Source of the DNA: Planktosalinus sp963975935
GTDB lineage: Bacteria; Bacteroidota; Bacteroidia; Flavobacteriales; Flavobacteriaceae
NCBI GenBank assembly: GCA_963975935.1
Contig: CAXBIQ010000012.1
Span: 1-64,000, forward strand
Reading direction: 5' to 3'
Length of the DNA: 64,000 bases
Shown here: in pieces, positions 8,703-17,468 of the stretch
Layout of the letters: the number at the start of each line of letters is the position of its first letter
How positions within the stretch are numbered: the first letter of the stretch is position 1
Position numbers and translations under genes: made by a program
Notes under the pieces: model-generated
Database searches by the model: none
Told to the model about the DNA's origin: nothing
What the model saw: only the letters and a program-made list of their open reading frames with translations

Positions 8703-9530
8703 ATGGATCCGATGACAAATATTTTAATTCCGACCGATTTTTCAGACAACTCGTGGAATGCGATTGATTTTGCACTTTCTTTTTTCAAGGATTGTAAATG
8801 CAATTTCTATTTGATGCATGTCATCGATTACCGTCATGGAACTGCACAGGCCCCTTATCCTGAGCCTGCTGTCTTTGCTGAAAAAAGAAACCGGCTCCAG
8901 GAACTCATTCACAAATTGGAAGCCTCCCCCCTCAAACACAATCACGTTTACTTTTCACTGGTCACCGCCGGTACCATTATAGAATCCATCCGCAATGAAG
9001 TGGCAGACAAGCATATTGATATGATCGTGATGGGAACCAAAGGGAATTCAGGCATCAAAAAAATCGTGATTGGCTCCAATACCACTGATGTAATCAACAA
9101 AGTAAAGTGCACCACGCTTGTCATTCCGGAAGAAGCAAAGTTCACGACCATCAAAAACATTGCCCTGCCCACTGATTATAATATTTTCTTTGGCCCTAAA
9201 ATCCTTGAAACCTTATCAGATATCCTGAAAATGTTTGACGCTAAGATTCACATTGCACACCTGGCGAAGAAAAAAGAACTCATAGCGGGCGAACAAATTC
9301 AAAATAAGGAAATACTGCACGATTACTTTTCTGATAACCGCCATAACTTTCTTTCTGTCACCAACCAAAACCTGGATCTGGCCATACAGGAATGTGTTGA
9401 TACCCAACAGATCAACCTCATTGCCATGGTTGCCAGGAACATTCATTTTTTCCAGCAATTGTTTTTTAGTTCCAACCATGACCTCACACGCTACCAGCGG
9501 GAAATCCCGTTTCTTGTACTTCACGAATAA
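8703..9530 (+). CDS. Universal stress protein, two UspA domains
   Basis: 275 residues from the ATG at 8703 (MDPMTNILIPTDFSDNS); an ATG three codons later is an alternative. The first UspA domain (residues ~4-150) carries ILIPTDFSDNSWNA and the nucleotide-binding loop VMGTKGNSGIKKIVIGS. The second domain (ALPTDYNIF... to VLHE) is diverged and lacks a clear G-x2-G-x9-G loop. Duplicated UspA proteins are typical of Bacteroidota and often belong to low-oxygen regulons. It is separated from the Crp/Fnr-type regulator by its own promoter and proposed operator. Confidence 0.85.
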   Translation: MDPMTNILIPTDFSDNSWNAIDFALSFFKDCKCNFYLMHVIDYRHGTAQAPYPEPAVFAEKRNRLQELIHKLEASPLKHNHVYFSLVTAGTIIESIRNEVADKHIDMIVMGTKGNSGIKKIVIGSNTTDVINKVKCTTLVIPEEAKFTTIKNIALPTDYNIFFGPKILETLSDILKMFDAKIHIAHLAKKKELIAGEQIQNKEILHDYFSDNRHNFLSVTNQNLDLAIQECVDTQQINLIAMVARNIHFFQQLFFSSNHDLTRYQREIPFLVLHE

Positions 9531-9599
9531 TTTTTTGATTTAAGGGTAGGGTAAAGTGTTTTTTGCCTGTTTTATATACAAACACCAAAAAAATATATT

Positions 9600-10430
9600 A
9601 TGAAAAATTATCCATTAGTACTATTTTATACATTAATTCTCTCATTTGTAGTGGTTGTTTCCTGCAGCAAAGATGACAGTACCCTTGCGGAAACTGAAAC
9701 AGCAGCGACCACGATTGGTATGAAAGCCACCTTTGACAGCGGAAGAGCCATGGCAGATGTTACGGTATCCTCATTTTTAATCAATGTGGAAGATTTTGAA
9801 CTCGAATTTGACGATGACGGTCTTGGCGGTGATGATGACGGCATGAGCAGTGATGATGACGGCATGGGCGGTGATGACGATGATGGTATGGGTGATGATG
9901 ACGGCCTGGGTGACGATGACGGATTGGGCGACGATGACGGATTGGGTGATGACGACGGTTTTTACAGCGATATAGAGCTGGAAGGACCTTTTGAAATTGA
10001 TCTTTCCCAACCCGGTGTGGTTTTCCCGATTGCCAATGTAGAAGTGCCCGTGGGGCAGTATGAAGAACTGGAATTTGAGATTGTAAGAAGTCAAAACCCC
10101 ACCAGCGACCTGTATCAGAAATCTATCCTGATTGCGGGAACCATTGACGATGTGCCCTTTACTTTCTGGCATGATTTTGAAGAAGATGTTGAGGTGGAAT
10201 ATGAAGACACCAATCTTGATATCGTTGTTGAATCTGACGGCGAAAGCATTATTATCAACTTTGACCTGAGCTTTCTTTTTGACACCGCTGTGATTGATCT
10301 TTCAACCGCGGTTGACGGAAACGGAGACGGAGTTATCGAAATAAGCCCTACTGACGATGATGGCAACAATGCCCTTGCAAATCAAATCAAGGAAGCCATC
10401 AAAGATGCTATTGATTTACTGGATGATTAG
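9600..10430 (+). CDS. Asp-rich repeat lipoprotein
   Basis: 276 residues. The N-terminus is a lipoprotein signal with lipobox VVSC and following SKDDS, which resembles the Bacteroidota lipoprotein surface-export pattern. Residues ~65-122 are a low-complexity run of DDDG(L/M)G units (about eight), giving a strongly acidic, possibly Ca2+-binding segment. The rest is beta-rich (FPIANVEVPVGQYEELEFEI) and resembles DUF4382-type secreted proteins, which is a weak similarity. It is a single-gene unit with a strong terminator after it. The repeat is encoded by near-identical 18-bp units, so length variation between strains is likely. Confidence 0.7.
   Translation: MKNYPLVLFYTLILSFVVVVSCSKDDSTLAETETAATTIGMKATFDSGRAMADVTVSSFLINVEDFELEFDDDGLGGDDDGMSSDDDGMGGDDDDGMGDDDGLGDDDGLGDDDGLGDDDGFYSDIELEGPFEIDLSQPGVVFPIANVEVPVGQYEELEFEIVRSQNPTSDLYQKSILIAGTIDDVPFTFWHDFEEDVEVEYEDTNLDIVVESDGESIIINFDLSFLFDTAVIDLSTAVDGNGDGVIEISPTDDDGNNALANQIKEAIKDAIDLLDD
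9822..9966 (+). repeat. Tandem GATGACGG-type coding repeat
   Basis: Repeated units encode DDDG followed by LG, MG or MS; the last four are nearly identical 18-bp copies. They lie inside the acidic lipoprotein gene and can expand or contract in frame. Confidence 0.8.
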
Positions 10431-10450
10431 TCCCCACTATCCGGTAAATT

Positions 10451-10490
10451 AAATGCCTGAAGCTACCCGGCTTCAGGCATTTTTTTTTTT
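10451..10490. terminator. Strong rho-independent terminator
   Basis: ATGCCTGAAGC and GCTTCAGGCAT arms form a perfect stem around a short loop, followed on the plus strand by T11. It separates the convergent lipoprotein and dinB-like genes. Confidence 0.92.
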
Positions 10491-10929
10491 ACCTTTTAAA
10501 AAAGATATAATCGGTGACGGGAGGTTCCACGCCTCCCTGCCTCAATGCCGCAATGATTTGCCCTTTATGGTGTGTGGCATGATTGGCTATGTGAAAAAGG
10601 ACATCACGAATGCTGTTTTGGAATTCCTTGCCGCTTGAATTTCGGTAGGTTATTGGGTCTGAGAGGTCATAATCGTTTAAAATCGTGAGGGTATCCTTCA
10701 GGTTTTGAAGGTCCAGTCGGCGGCACCTCTCCATCGTATGATGCTCATGTACACCCAAAGGGTTGCCACCCGTTATCCTGGCATTCCATATCTGATGCGC
10801 ATTGATGGTATGGGAAAACAAGCGCAGCGTTTTCTCCTCTAATTGTGCAGTATGGGTATTCAGGATACCGGCCAGCTTTTGATTAAAGTGATGGTGGTAT
10901 TCAAAAATATCGATAAAAAATGCTTTCAT
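10489..10929 (-). CDS. DinB-family metal-dependent protein
   Basis: 146 residues. It has the four-helix DinB/YfiT fold with His residues in the usual places: an early FSHTINAHQIW helix and the C-terminal motif HIANHATHHKGQI. Members use a His triad to bind metal; some are thiol transferases, most have no known substrate. It is the last gene of the rmlC-rmlD-dinB transcription unit (gap 15 bp to rmlD), but there is no obvious link to sugar synthesis. Confidence 0.8.
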   Translation of the reverse strand: MKAFFIDIFEYHHHFNQKLAGILNTHTAQLEEKTLRLFSHTINAHQIWNARITGGNPLGVHEHHTMERCRRLDLQNLKDTLTILNDYDLSDPITYRNSSGKEFQNSIRDVLFHIANHATHHKGQIIAALRQGGVEPPVTDYIFFKR

Positions 10930-10944
10930 AGGAAAAGATTTCGG

Positions 10945-11793
10945 TCATAATGTTTTCAAGGCCGTATGCCAGTCTGCAATCTTCAGGGAAAAGGTCTTTT
11001 TAATTTTTTCAGTATCCAGTACACTATACCCCGGCCTGCGTGCGGCTGTGGGATATTCCTCTGATGTGACCGGTGTAACCTCAAGCTGCAGTTTGTGTTT
11101 TTCAAATATCGCTTTGGCAAAATTATACCAGGTAGTTTCCCCTTCATTGCAATAGTGGTATATGCCTGCATTTTCAGGGTGCAATGTATGCGCTATGACA
11201 AGCAATGCTTCTGCCAGGTGCAGGGCATTGGTGGGACTGCCTTTCTGATCATTGACAACACTGAGCTCTTTTTTACTTTGCGCGAGCCGCAGCATGGTTT
11301 TATAGAAATTATGCCCATACGGACTGTACAGCCAGGAGGTGCGCACAATCGCATAGGCTTTAAGGGTGCTGTTTTGAATGACCAGCTCCCCTGCCCTTTT
11401 GCTTTTTCCATAAACGGTCACCGGGTTTGTGGGGTCTGTTTCACGATAAGGTTCTGAAGCTGTCCCGTCAAACACATAATCTGTGGAGATGTGTATGAGT
11501 TTGACTTCATGCTTTTCACACACATTGACCAGGTTTTTAACGGCCGTTTCATTGACCCGAAAGGCAGTTTCGGTATAGGTTTCAGATGCATCCACCTGGG
11601 TATAGGCAGCCGTATTGATAACCACATGGGGGGTGTGTTCTTCAAAAAACGATTCAAGGGCTTCCCCGTTTGTGATATCCAGTTCGTTTTTAGTGACAAA
11701 GATGCAGCTTTCATTTTTACCTGATACCTTATTCAGTGCCTGTGCCAGCTGTCCTTCGCCGCCGGTGACGAGTATATTGAGTGCTTTGCTCAT
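10945..11793 (-). CDS. rfbD: dTDP-4-dehydrorhamnose reductase
   Basis: 282 residues of the RmlD/RfbD short-chain dehydrogenase type. It has the N-terminal NAD(P) loop TGGEGQLAQAL, the YxxxK catalytic motif in VYGKSKRAGE, a preceding STDYVFDG strand, and the RTSWLY segment typical of RmlD. It performs the last step of dTDP-L-rhamnose synthesis for cell-surface polysaccharide. It starts 2 bp after the rmlC stop, so it is translationally coupled to rmlC. rmlA and rmlB are not in the window. Confidence 0.93.
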   Translation of the reverse strand: MSKALNILVTGGEGQLAQALNKVSGKNESCIFVTKNELDITNGEALESFFEEHTPHVVINTAAYTQVDASETYTETAFRVNETAVKNLVNVCEKHEVKLIHISTDYVFDGTASEPYRETDPTNPVTVYGKSKRAGELVIQNSTLKAYAIVRTSWLYSPYGHNFYKTMLRLAQSKKELSVVNDQKGSPTNALHLAEALLVIAHTLHPENAGIYHYCNEGETTWYNFAKAIFEKHKLQLEVTPVTSEEYPTAARRPGYSVLDTEKIKKTFSLKIADWHTALKTL

Positions 11794-11795
11794 AG

Positions 11796-12356
11796 CTACA
11801 ATTGACGCAGTTTTTGTACTGCTTCCGCGAAAGCAGGATTGTTTTGATCTTTATCGGAAAGGATGTGTTCCGCTTCCGGAATGTGCCAATCTATCTCAAA
11901 AGCGGGATCGTTATATGCCACACCCACTTCGCTGTTCCTGTCATAAAAATTATCACATTTATATACAAAAACCGCTTCGGGGCTCAACACCGAAAACCCA
12001 TGGGCAAAGCCCCTTGGGATAAACAACTGTGTGTGATTGTCTGCTGAAAGTGTAATGGCATAATGCCGCCCGAAAGTGGGCTCACCCTCGCGCATATCGA
12101 CCACAACATCCAGGATGCTTCCCTGAATGCAACGCACCAGTTTTGCCTGAGCAAAAGCCCCGCCCTGCATGTGCAGGCCGCGAATGACGCCCCGGGTTGA
12201 TTTGGACTGGTTGTCCTGAACAAAGTGCAGGTTTAAGCCGGTGTTTTTAGCAAAATGGGCTTCGTTAAAGGTCTCATAAAAATACCCCCGCTCGTCCTGA
12301 AACAAACGCGGTTTGCAGACAATCAGGTCTTTAAAGTCGGTCTTACTATATTCCAT
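11796..12356 (-). CDS. rfbC: dTDP-4-dehydrorhamnose 3,5-epimerase
   Basis: 186 residues of the RmlC cupin type. Recognisable segments are FQDERGYFYETF, the catalytic-His region TRGVIRGLHMQ, VRCIQGSILDVVVD, and FIPRGFAHGFSVL; the C-terminal part is TDP-sugar binding. It is the first gene of the minus-strand unit, divergent from gldF across a 200-bp gap. No clear TAnnTTTG box was found; the nearest match on the minus strand is AATTTTTG. Confidence 0.93.
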   Translation of the reverse strand: MEYSKTDFKDLIVCKPRLFQDERGYFYETFNEAHFAKNTGLNLHFVQDNQSKSTRGVIRGLHMQGGAFAQAKLVRCIQGSILDVVVDMREGEPTFGRHYAITLSADNHTQLFIPRGFAHGFSVLSPEAVFVYKCDNFYDRNSEVGVAYNDPAFEIDWHIPEAEHILSDKDQNNPAFAEAVQKLRQL

Positions 12357-12466
12357 CTGATTTTAAATGTGTAGCGGTTTCAAAAATTTGAGGTAAATAT
12401 ACATCTTTTGTGACGCACATGAAACGGGCAGCCGGAATACTCCCGTGCAGTAAACCCGATTCCATA

Positions 12467-12498
12467 CACAAAAATCGAAAGATATTCCTATTTTTGTG
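12467..12498 (+). promoter_or_regulatory. gldF promoter within an inverted repeat
   Basis: A perfect -7 box TATTTTTG lies at 12489-12496. It forms most of the right arm of a 9-bp inverted repeat, CACAAAAAT (12467-12475) and ATTTTTGTG (12490-12498). The symmetry may be an operator or a melting-prone hairpin. Confidence 0.5.
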
Positions 12499-12557
12499 CG
12501 GGGTTATTTTTTAAGGCTCAGACAATAATACCCCCGAGATAAAGTTGTTTAAAACCT

Positions 12558-13283
12558 ATGCTGGCACTTATACAAAAGGAAATACAATCATTTTTCGGCT
12601 CGGTTATCGGGTATCTGGTGATTGCTGTTTTTTTACTGGTAAACGGTTTATTTTTATGGGTCTTTGAAGGCCCTTTCAACATCCTTGATGCCGGTTTTGC
12701 AGACCTCACCTCATTTTTTCAACTGGCACCCTGGATCTTGTTGTTTCTGATCCCGGCGGTCACGATGCGCAGTTTCAGTGATGAAAAACGGATGGGCACC
12801 CTTGAATTGCTGCTCACCAGGCCGCTATCGCTCATTCAGATTGTGTGCGGCAAATATCTGGGAGCCGTGACCCTTATCATACTGGCATTGCTTCCCACCC
12901 TGCTTTACATCCTTACCATTTCTGAACTGGGCAAGCCCGAAGGAAACTGGGATTTTGGCAGTACGGCAGGTTCCTATATCGGTTTGCTCTTTTTGAGCAT
13001 GGGATATACCGCCATCGGTATTTTTTCTTCCACCCTCTCTGAAAACCAAATTGTCGCTTTTATCATTGCGGTTTTTCTGTGCTTCTTTATGTATTACGGC
13101 TTTGAAGGACTCTCTGAATTATCCCTTTTTGGAACCTATGACCTGTATATTTCACAACTTGGGATGCAGTCCCATTTTGACAGTGTGGCCCGGGGGGTAC
13201 TCGACACGCGTGATATTGTTTACTTTATAAGCGTTGCTTTGTTTTTTTTAGGGCTCACGGTATTAAAACTTGAAAAGGAATAA
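12558..13283 (+). CDS. gldF: Gliding-motility ABC transporter permease GldF
   Basis: 241 residues with about six membrane segments (SVIGYLVIAVFLLVNGLFLW to VYFISVALFFLGLTVL). It has the conserved ABC-2 loop FSDEKRMGTLELLLTRP shared by GldF and gliding/exopolysaccharide permeases. With GldG and the ATPase GldA it makes an ABC exporter needed for gliding in some Flavobacteriaceae. Its stop codon overlaps the gldG ATG by one base (TAATG). gldA is not in the window, as is normal in this group. Confidence 0.92.
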   Translation: MLALIQKEIQSFFGSVIGYLVIAVFLLVNGLFLWVFEGPFNILDAGFADLTSFFQLAPWILLFLIPAVTMRSFSDEKRMGTLELLLTRPLSLIQIVCGKYLGAVTLIILALLPTLLYILTISELGKPEGNWDFGSTAGSYIGLLFLSMGYTAIGIFSSTLSENQIVAFIIAVFLCFFMYYGFEGLSELSLFGTYDLYISQLGMQSHFDSVARGVLDTRDIVYFISVALFFLGLTVLKLEKE

Positions 13284-14971
13284 TGCAGCAAAACAAACGC
13301 CATATCAAAAGGATTTTCTATCTGCTGCTCCTCATTGCAGGAATTAATATTGTAAGCAGTGTGGTTTTCAAACGGCTTGACCTTACCGAAGACCGGCGCT
13401 ATACCTTGTCTGAAGCTACTGTTGAAACCTTTGAAGATGTGGATTCCCCCATTCTCATTGAAGTCTTGCTGGAAGGTGATTTCCCGGCGGAATTCAGAAG
13501 GCTGCAAAGTGAGACACGTCAGCTTCTTGAAGAATTTGCTGCCCGCAACCGCAATGTCAAATATATCTTTGTCAACCCCACTGAAGATGCTGATAACCCT
13601 GACGAAGTGCGGGCCCGGCTTGCGCAGATTGGCGTTACCCCGGCGCAGGTGAGTGTTCAGCAAAGCGGCCGCATTACCCGGGAGCTTGTGTATCCATGGG
13701 CCATCATCAGTTATGAAGAGCGCATGGTAAAGGTGCCGTTGCTTAAGAACCAGCTGGGTTCCACCACCGAAGAGCGGGTGTTGAGTTCAGTACAAAACCT
13801 GGAATATGCTTTTGCCGATGCTTTTAATAAAGTGATTCATCCCAAAAAGAGAAAGGTTGCCGTCCTGAAAGGAAATGGCCAGATGGAAGACCGTTATATA
13901 GCCGATTTCTTTTCCACCCTGCGGGATTATTATTTTATCGCTCCTTATACGCTTGACTCTGTTGCCACCGACCCCGTGCGTTCGCTGGAACAACTCAGCA
14001 CTTTTGACCTCATTGTCTCTGCAAAACCCACCGAACGCTTTACCGATGCTGAAAAATATGTCCTCGATCAATACACCATGCGGGGCGGTAAAAGCCTGTG
14101 GCTGGTAGATCAGGTACAGGTGAGCATGGACAGCCTTTTTGAAAGGGGTTCAACCTTTGCTTTCAACCGCGACCTCAACCTGACCGATTTTTTCTTCCGC
14201 TATGGCGTAAGGATCAACCCGGCGCTGGTTAATGACTTGTATTCAGCTCCCATCGTTCTGGCTACCGGAACCGAGGCTGATAGCCAGTACAATCAATATC
14301 CCTGGTTTTACAGCCCCTTATCCTCCAGTACCAGTGAACACCCCATTGTAAATAACATCGAAGCGGTCAAATTTGATTTTGCAAACGCTATTGACACCCT
14401 TGAAAACGATATTCAAAAAACAGTCTTGCTGAGCAGTTCGCCCATTACCCGCACGGTGGGCACACCCGTTGAAATCAGGCTGGATGAAATCGAATTTAAC
14501 CTGAACGTAGTAAACAACGGTCCCGATATGCAGCAGTTTTCAGCCGGGGAAATCCCGCTGGCGGTGTTGCTGGAAGGCTCGTTTCCTTCGGTGTACCGCA
14601 ACCGTGTCAAGCCTTTTGCACTCGACAAACATCTTGATGAAGGTGTTGAAAACAAGATGGTGGTCATCAGTGACGGGGATGTCATCAAGAACCAACTGCA
14701 GGGCAACCGTCCCATTGAACTGGGGTTTGATAAGTGGACGAACACCCGCTATGGAAACAAGGAGTTTTTGCTCAATACGGTCAATTACCTGCTGGACGAT
14801 ACCGGACTTATAAACATCAGAAGCAAGGAAATCTCGATTGCATTTCTCGATCCCCAAAAAGTGGTGGAGCAAAAAACAAAATGGCAAGTGCTTAACCTGT
14901 TGCTCCCGCTGGGAATCCTGGCGGTGTTTGGAATGGGATTCACCTATTTCAGGAAGAAAAAATACACCTGA
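13283..14971 (+). CDS. gldG: Gliding-motility ABC transporter component GldG
   Basis: 562 residues. It has an N-terminal membrane anchor (IFYLLLLIAGINIVSSVVF), the family-typical LDLTEDRRYTLSEAT, a large extracytoplasmic domain of the ABC-type uncharacterised (DUF4350-like) fold, and a C-terminal membrane helix (VLNLLLPLGILAVFGMGFTYF) followed by RKKK. It is translationally coupled to gldF and followed by dnaN, a common flavobacterial arrangement. Confidence 0.92.
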   Translation: MQQNKRHIKRIFYLLLLIAGINIVSSVVFKRLDLTEDRRYTLSEATVETFEDVDSPILIEVLLEGDFPAEFRRLQSETRQLLEEFAARNRNVKYIFVNPTEDADNPDEVRARLAQIGVTPAQVSVQQSGRITRELVYPWAIISYEERMVKVPLLKNQLGSTTEERVLSSVQNLEYAFADAFNKVIHPKKRKVAVLKGNGQMEDRYIADFFSTLRDYYFIAPYTLDSVATDPVRSLEQLSTFDLIVSAKPTERFTDAEKYVLDQYTMRGGKSLWLVDQVQVSMDSLFERGSTFAFNRDLNLTDFFFRYGVRINPALVNDLYSAPIVLATGTEADSQYNQYPWFYSPLSSSTSEHPIVNNIEAVKFDFANAIDTLENDIQKTVLLSSSPITRTVGTPVEIRLDEIEFNLNVVNNGPDMQQFSAGEIPLAVLLEGSFPSVYRNRVKPFALDKHLDEGVENKMVVISDGDVIKNQLQGNRPIELGFDKWTNTRYGNKEFLLNTVNYLLDDTGLINIRSKEISIAFLDPQKVVEQKTKWQVLNLLLPLGILAVFGMGFTYFRKKKYT

Positions 14972-15004
14972 TATTTGTTAATAAGTTTGTTTCGGGTTTA
15001 AAGC

Positions 15005-15021
15005 ATATTGCAATATATTTG
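15005..15021 (+). promoter_or_regulatory. dnaN promoter with palindrome
   Basis: A -7 box TATATTTG (15014-15021) overlaps the perfect 12-bp palindrome ATATTGCAATAT (15005-15016). A TTTG at 14986-14989 could be the -33 element, although its spacing (24 bp) is long. Confidence 0.5.
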
Positions 15022-15065
15022 TAGTTAGGTGAAACTCTAACGACGTAAAAAAACTAATCGCTACG

Positions 15066-16184
15066 ATGAAATTTATAGTATCCAGTTCTTATTTACTAAA
15101 ACAACTTCAGGTTTTAGGTGGTATCATTAATACAAGCAACACATTGGTTATTCTTGAAAATTTCCTTTTTGAATTGGACAAGAATTCCCTGCGTGTTTCG
15201 GCCTCTGATCTGGAGACCACAATTTCGGGGACCCTGGATGTGGAATGTGACAGTACCGGAAGCATTGCGGTTCCCGCACGTTTGCTGCTTGATATTCTAA
15301 AAACATTTCCCGAGCAACCGCTCACCTTTGTTGTGGAAGAAAACAACACCATAGAAATAAGTTCCAATCACGGTAAGTATGCCCTGGCCTATGCCGATGG
15401 AGCCGAATTTCCCAAAGCTATTGAAATTGCAAACCCCAGCAGCACGGTAATTCAGGCAGATGTGCTTGCCACGGCCATCAGCAAAACCATTTTTGCCAGC
15501 GGAAACGATGACCTTCGTCCCGTGATGAGCGGTGTCTTTTTCCAGTTTTCAACAGAGAGCCTTACGTTTGTGGCAACAGATGCACACAAGCTTGTAAAAT
15601 ACACCCGTGAAGATGTTCACGCATCAGAAACCGCAGAATTCATTATGCCCAAGAAGCCATTAAACCTTCTGAAATCCATACTGGCCGGAAAAGAAGAAGA
15701 CGTGTTGATTGAGTACAATGAGTCCAATGCCAAATTTGTTTTTGAAAACATAGAACTGGTATGCCGTCTGATTGACGGAAAGTACCCCAATTATGAAGCT
15801 GTCATCCCAAAAGAAAACCCCAACAGACTGGTTATTGAACGCGGTCAGTTTCTCAATTCGGTAAAAAGGGTTTCCATTTTCTCAAACAAGACGACACACC
15901 AGGTGCGTTTAAAAATTGCCGGTGCCGAACTGAATGTTTCTGCAGAGGATATAGATTACTCAAACAAAGCCGAAGAGCGCTTGACCTGCAGCTATCAGGG
16001 AGATGATATGCAGATAGGGTTTAATTCGCGCTTTTTGACAGAGATGTTAACCAACCTGAGCAGCGACGAAGTATCGCTGGAAATGTCATTGCCCAACCGT
16101 GCGGGTATTTTAACCCCTGCTGACGGACTTGATGAAGGAGAGCATATCATAATGCTGGTAATGCCTGTAATGCTGAACAATTAA
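15066..16184 (+). CDS. dnaN: DNA polymerase III beta subunit (sliding clamp)
   Basis: 372 residues, the normal DnaN length, with three clamp repeats. Typical segments are KFIVSSSYLLKQLQVLGGII at the start, LRPVMSGVFF between domains 1 and 2, and the C-terminal MLVMPVMLNN, equivalent to the usual 'MPMRL' end. It confers processivity on the replicative polymerase. It is monocistronic, with its own promoter and a terminator at 16281-16314. Confidence 0.97.
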   Translation: MKFIVSSSYLLKQLQVLGGIINTSNTLVILENFLFELDKNSLRVSASDLETTISGTLDVECDSTGSIAVPARLLLDILKTFPEQPLTFVVEENNTIEISSNHGKYALAYADGAEFPKAIEIANPSSTVIQADVLATAISKTIFASGNDDLRPVMSGVFFQFSTESLTFVATDAHKLVKYTREDVHASETAEFIMPKKPLNLLKSILAGKEEDVLIEYNESNAKFVFENIELVCRLIDGKYPNYEAVIPKENPNRLVIERGQFLNSVKRVSIFSNKTTHQVRLKIAGAELNVSAEDIDYSNKAEERLTCSYQGDDMQIGFNSRFLTEMLTNLSSDEVSLEMSLPNRAGILTPADGLDEGEHIIMLVMPVMLNN

Positions 16185-16280
16185 AAATTGCCGTGAAACG
16201 GTATTGATACAATATTACTAACCCAATTTCAACTATTGAAAACCAACCGAGTTAGTATTTTTTTAACCTCACATTTTTGA

Positions 16281-16314
16281 AACCGCAATTTCCTGAAAAT
16301 TGCGGTTTTTTTTT
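16281..16314 (+). terminator. Terminator of dnaN
   Basis: AACCGCAATTT and AAATTGCGGTT arms with a 4-base loop, followed by T9. The same AACCGCAA arm sequence recurs in the terminator at 17435-17468. Confidence 0.92.
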
Positions 16315-16366
16315 GATGACATCGTATATTTCTTTCGATGTATGGATATAACCAAATATTTATATT

Positions 16367-17413
16367 ATGAAAAAAATTACCCTAATCCTTTTAATTGCAA
16401 TTACCTGCGTATTTACGGCAAAAGCGCAACCCATTGATGTCCTTACGGGATTAAACGATCCAAAACGCATGGTAATCGCCGGCAATGATATGTATTTTAC
16501 ATCTGCCAACAGTATTTTAAAGTTTGATATAACAGATAGCGATCCCACTCCTGAAGTTATCATTTCAGGTCTGGTTAACCCTTCGGGTATGGCCATAACG
16601 GGAAATGACCTGTATGTTGCGGAATTTAATGGCGGAAGAATTTCCAAAATTGATATTTCACTTACAGATCCCGTCAGGGAAGATTTTGTGACAGGTCTCA
16701 ACACCCCAAACTTTCTTTTGATTGATGGTGATTTTCTGTATTATTCTGATAACAATTCTAATATTGTAGCACGATTTGATTTAAACGTGGCCAATCCCTC
16801 TTCTGAAGTTATAGCTACATCTGCCGTGAATTTTAATCCGACGGGACTGGCGATACGAGATAATATCCTGTATATGGGTCAGGGAAATGCTGATAGAATC
16901 TCAAGTGTTGATGTAACATCAGGAGTGACAGATCCCGATTTTGTCGTTGCCGGAACACAGAGGCCCCTGGGAATAAGAATTATGGGCGGTAAATTGTTTA
17001 TAGCAGAATTTATTGGTAATCTGGTCTCTGAGTATACCCTTGATGAAAATCCACCGGTTCTTACCGATATAGTAACCGGACTGTCCTCTCCCCGTGATAT
17101 TGCATTAAGCGATACCGGGACCCTTTATATCATAGAAGGCGGGGCAGATAAAATTGTAAAAGTGGAGGATGTATTGCATGTTTCAGATACTGAAGCCGGA
17201 AACATAGTGCTGTTTCCAAATCCCGCTTCAGATGTAATACATATTACAGGAATTAAAGAACCTGTTCCTTATACCCTTTATTCGGTTTCAGGTCAAGAAA
17301 TACGTACCGGTGACCTGAATCCTTCCGGGGAAATACAAGTTACAGACTTAAAAAGCGGTATGTACATTCTTGTGTTAGAAGGTATCTCCCCTGTAAGGTT
17401 TCTTAAGAATTAA
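16367..17413 (+). CDS. Secreted beta-propeller protein with T9SS sorting domain
   Basis: 348 residues. It has a signal peptide (KKITLILLIAITCVFTAKAQ), then about six NHL/SMP30-like repeats with the recurrent pattern G(L)xxPxGMAIxGNxLYVAE. The C-terminal ~75 residues are a type A T9SS sorting domain: NIVLFPNPASDVIHI, YSVSGQEI, and DLKSGMYILVLE with KN at the end. It should be exported by the type IX system and cleaved or anchored at the cell surface. Ligand or enzyme activity cannot be read from the sequence. Confidence 0.88.
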   Translation: MKKITLILLIAITCVFTAKAQPIDVLTGLNDPKRMVIAGNDMYFTSANSILKFDITDSDPTPEVIISGLVNPSGMAITGNDLYVAEFNGGRISKIDISLTDPVREDFVTGLNTPNFLLIDGDFLYYSDNNSNIVARFDLNVANPSSEVIATSAVNFNPTGLAIRDNILYMGQGNADRISSVDVTSGVTDPDFVVAGTQRPLGIRIMGGKLFIAEFIGNLVSEYTLDENPPVLTDIVTGLSSPRDIALSDTGTLYIIEGGADKIVKVEDVLHVSDTEAGNIVLFPNPASDVIHITGIKEPVPYTLYSVSGQEIRTGDLNPSGEIQVTDLKSGMYILVLEGISPVRFLKN

Positions 17414-17434
17414 TAAATTCAAAGAGACCGGGTG

Positions 17435-17468
17435 AAACCGCAATTTCATTTGAGGTTGCGGTTTTTTT
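17435..17468. terminator. Terminator after the T9SS cargo gene
   Basis: AACCGCAA and TTGCGGTT arms followed by T7, placed between the convergent cargo gene and the DUF4870-type gene; the T run reaches the latter's stop. Confidence 0.85.

Noticed and set aside
9777..10172. 131-codon minus-strand ORF rich in Val, Ile and Thr
   Set aside because: It is the antisense of the Asp-rich repeat; its regularity is only the complement of the GATGAC units.
16319..16341. ACATCG/CGATGT inverted repeat before the T9SS cargo gene
   Set aside because: Only 6-bp arms, no -7 box at a matching distance and no second copy; not enough to call an operator.
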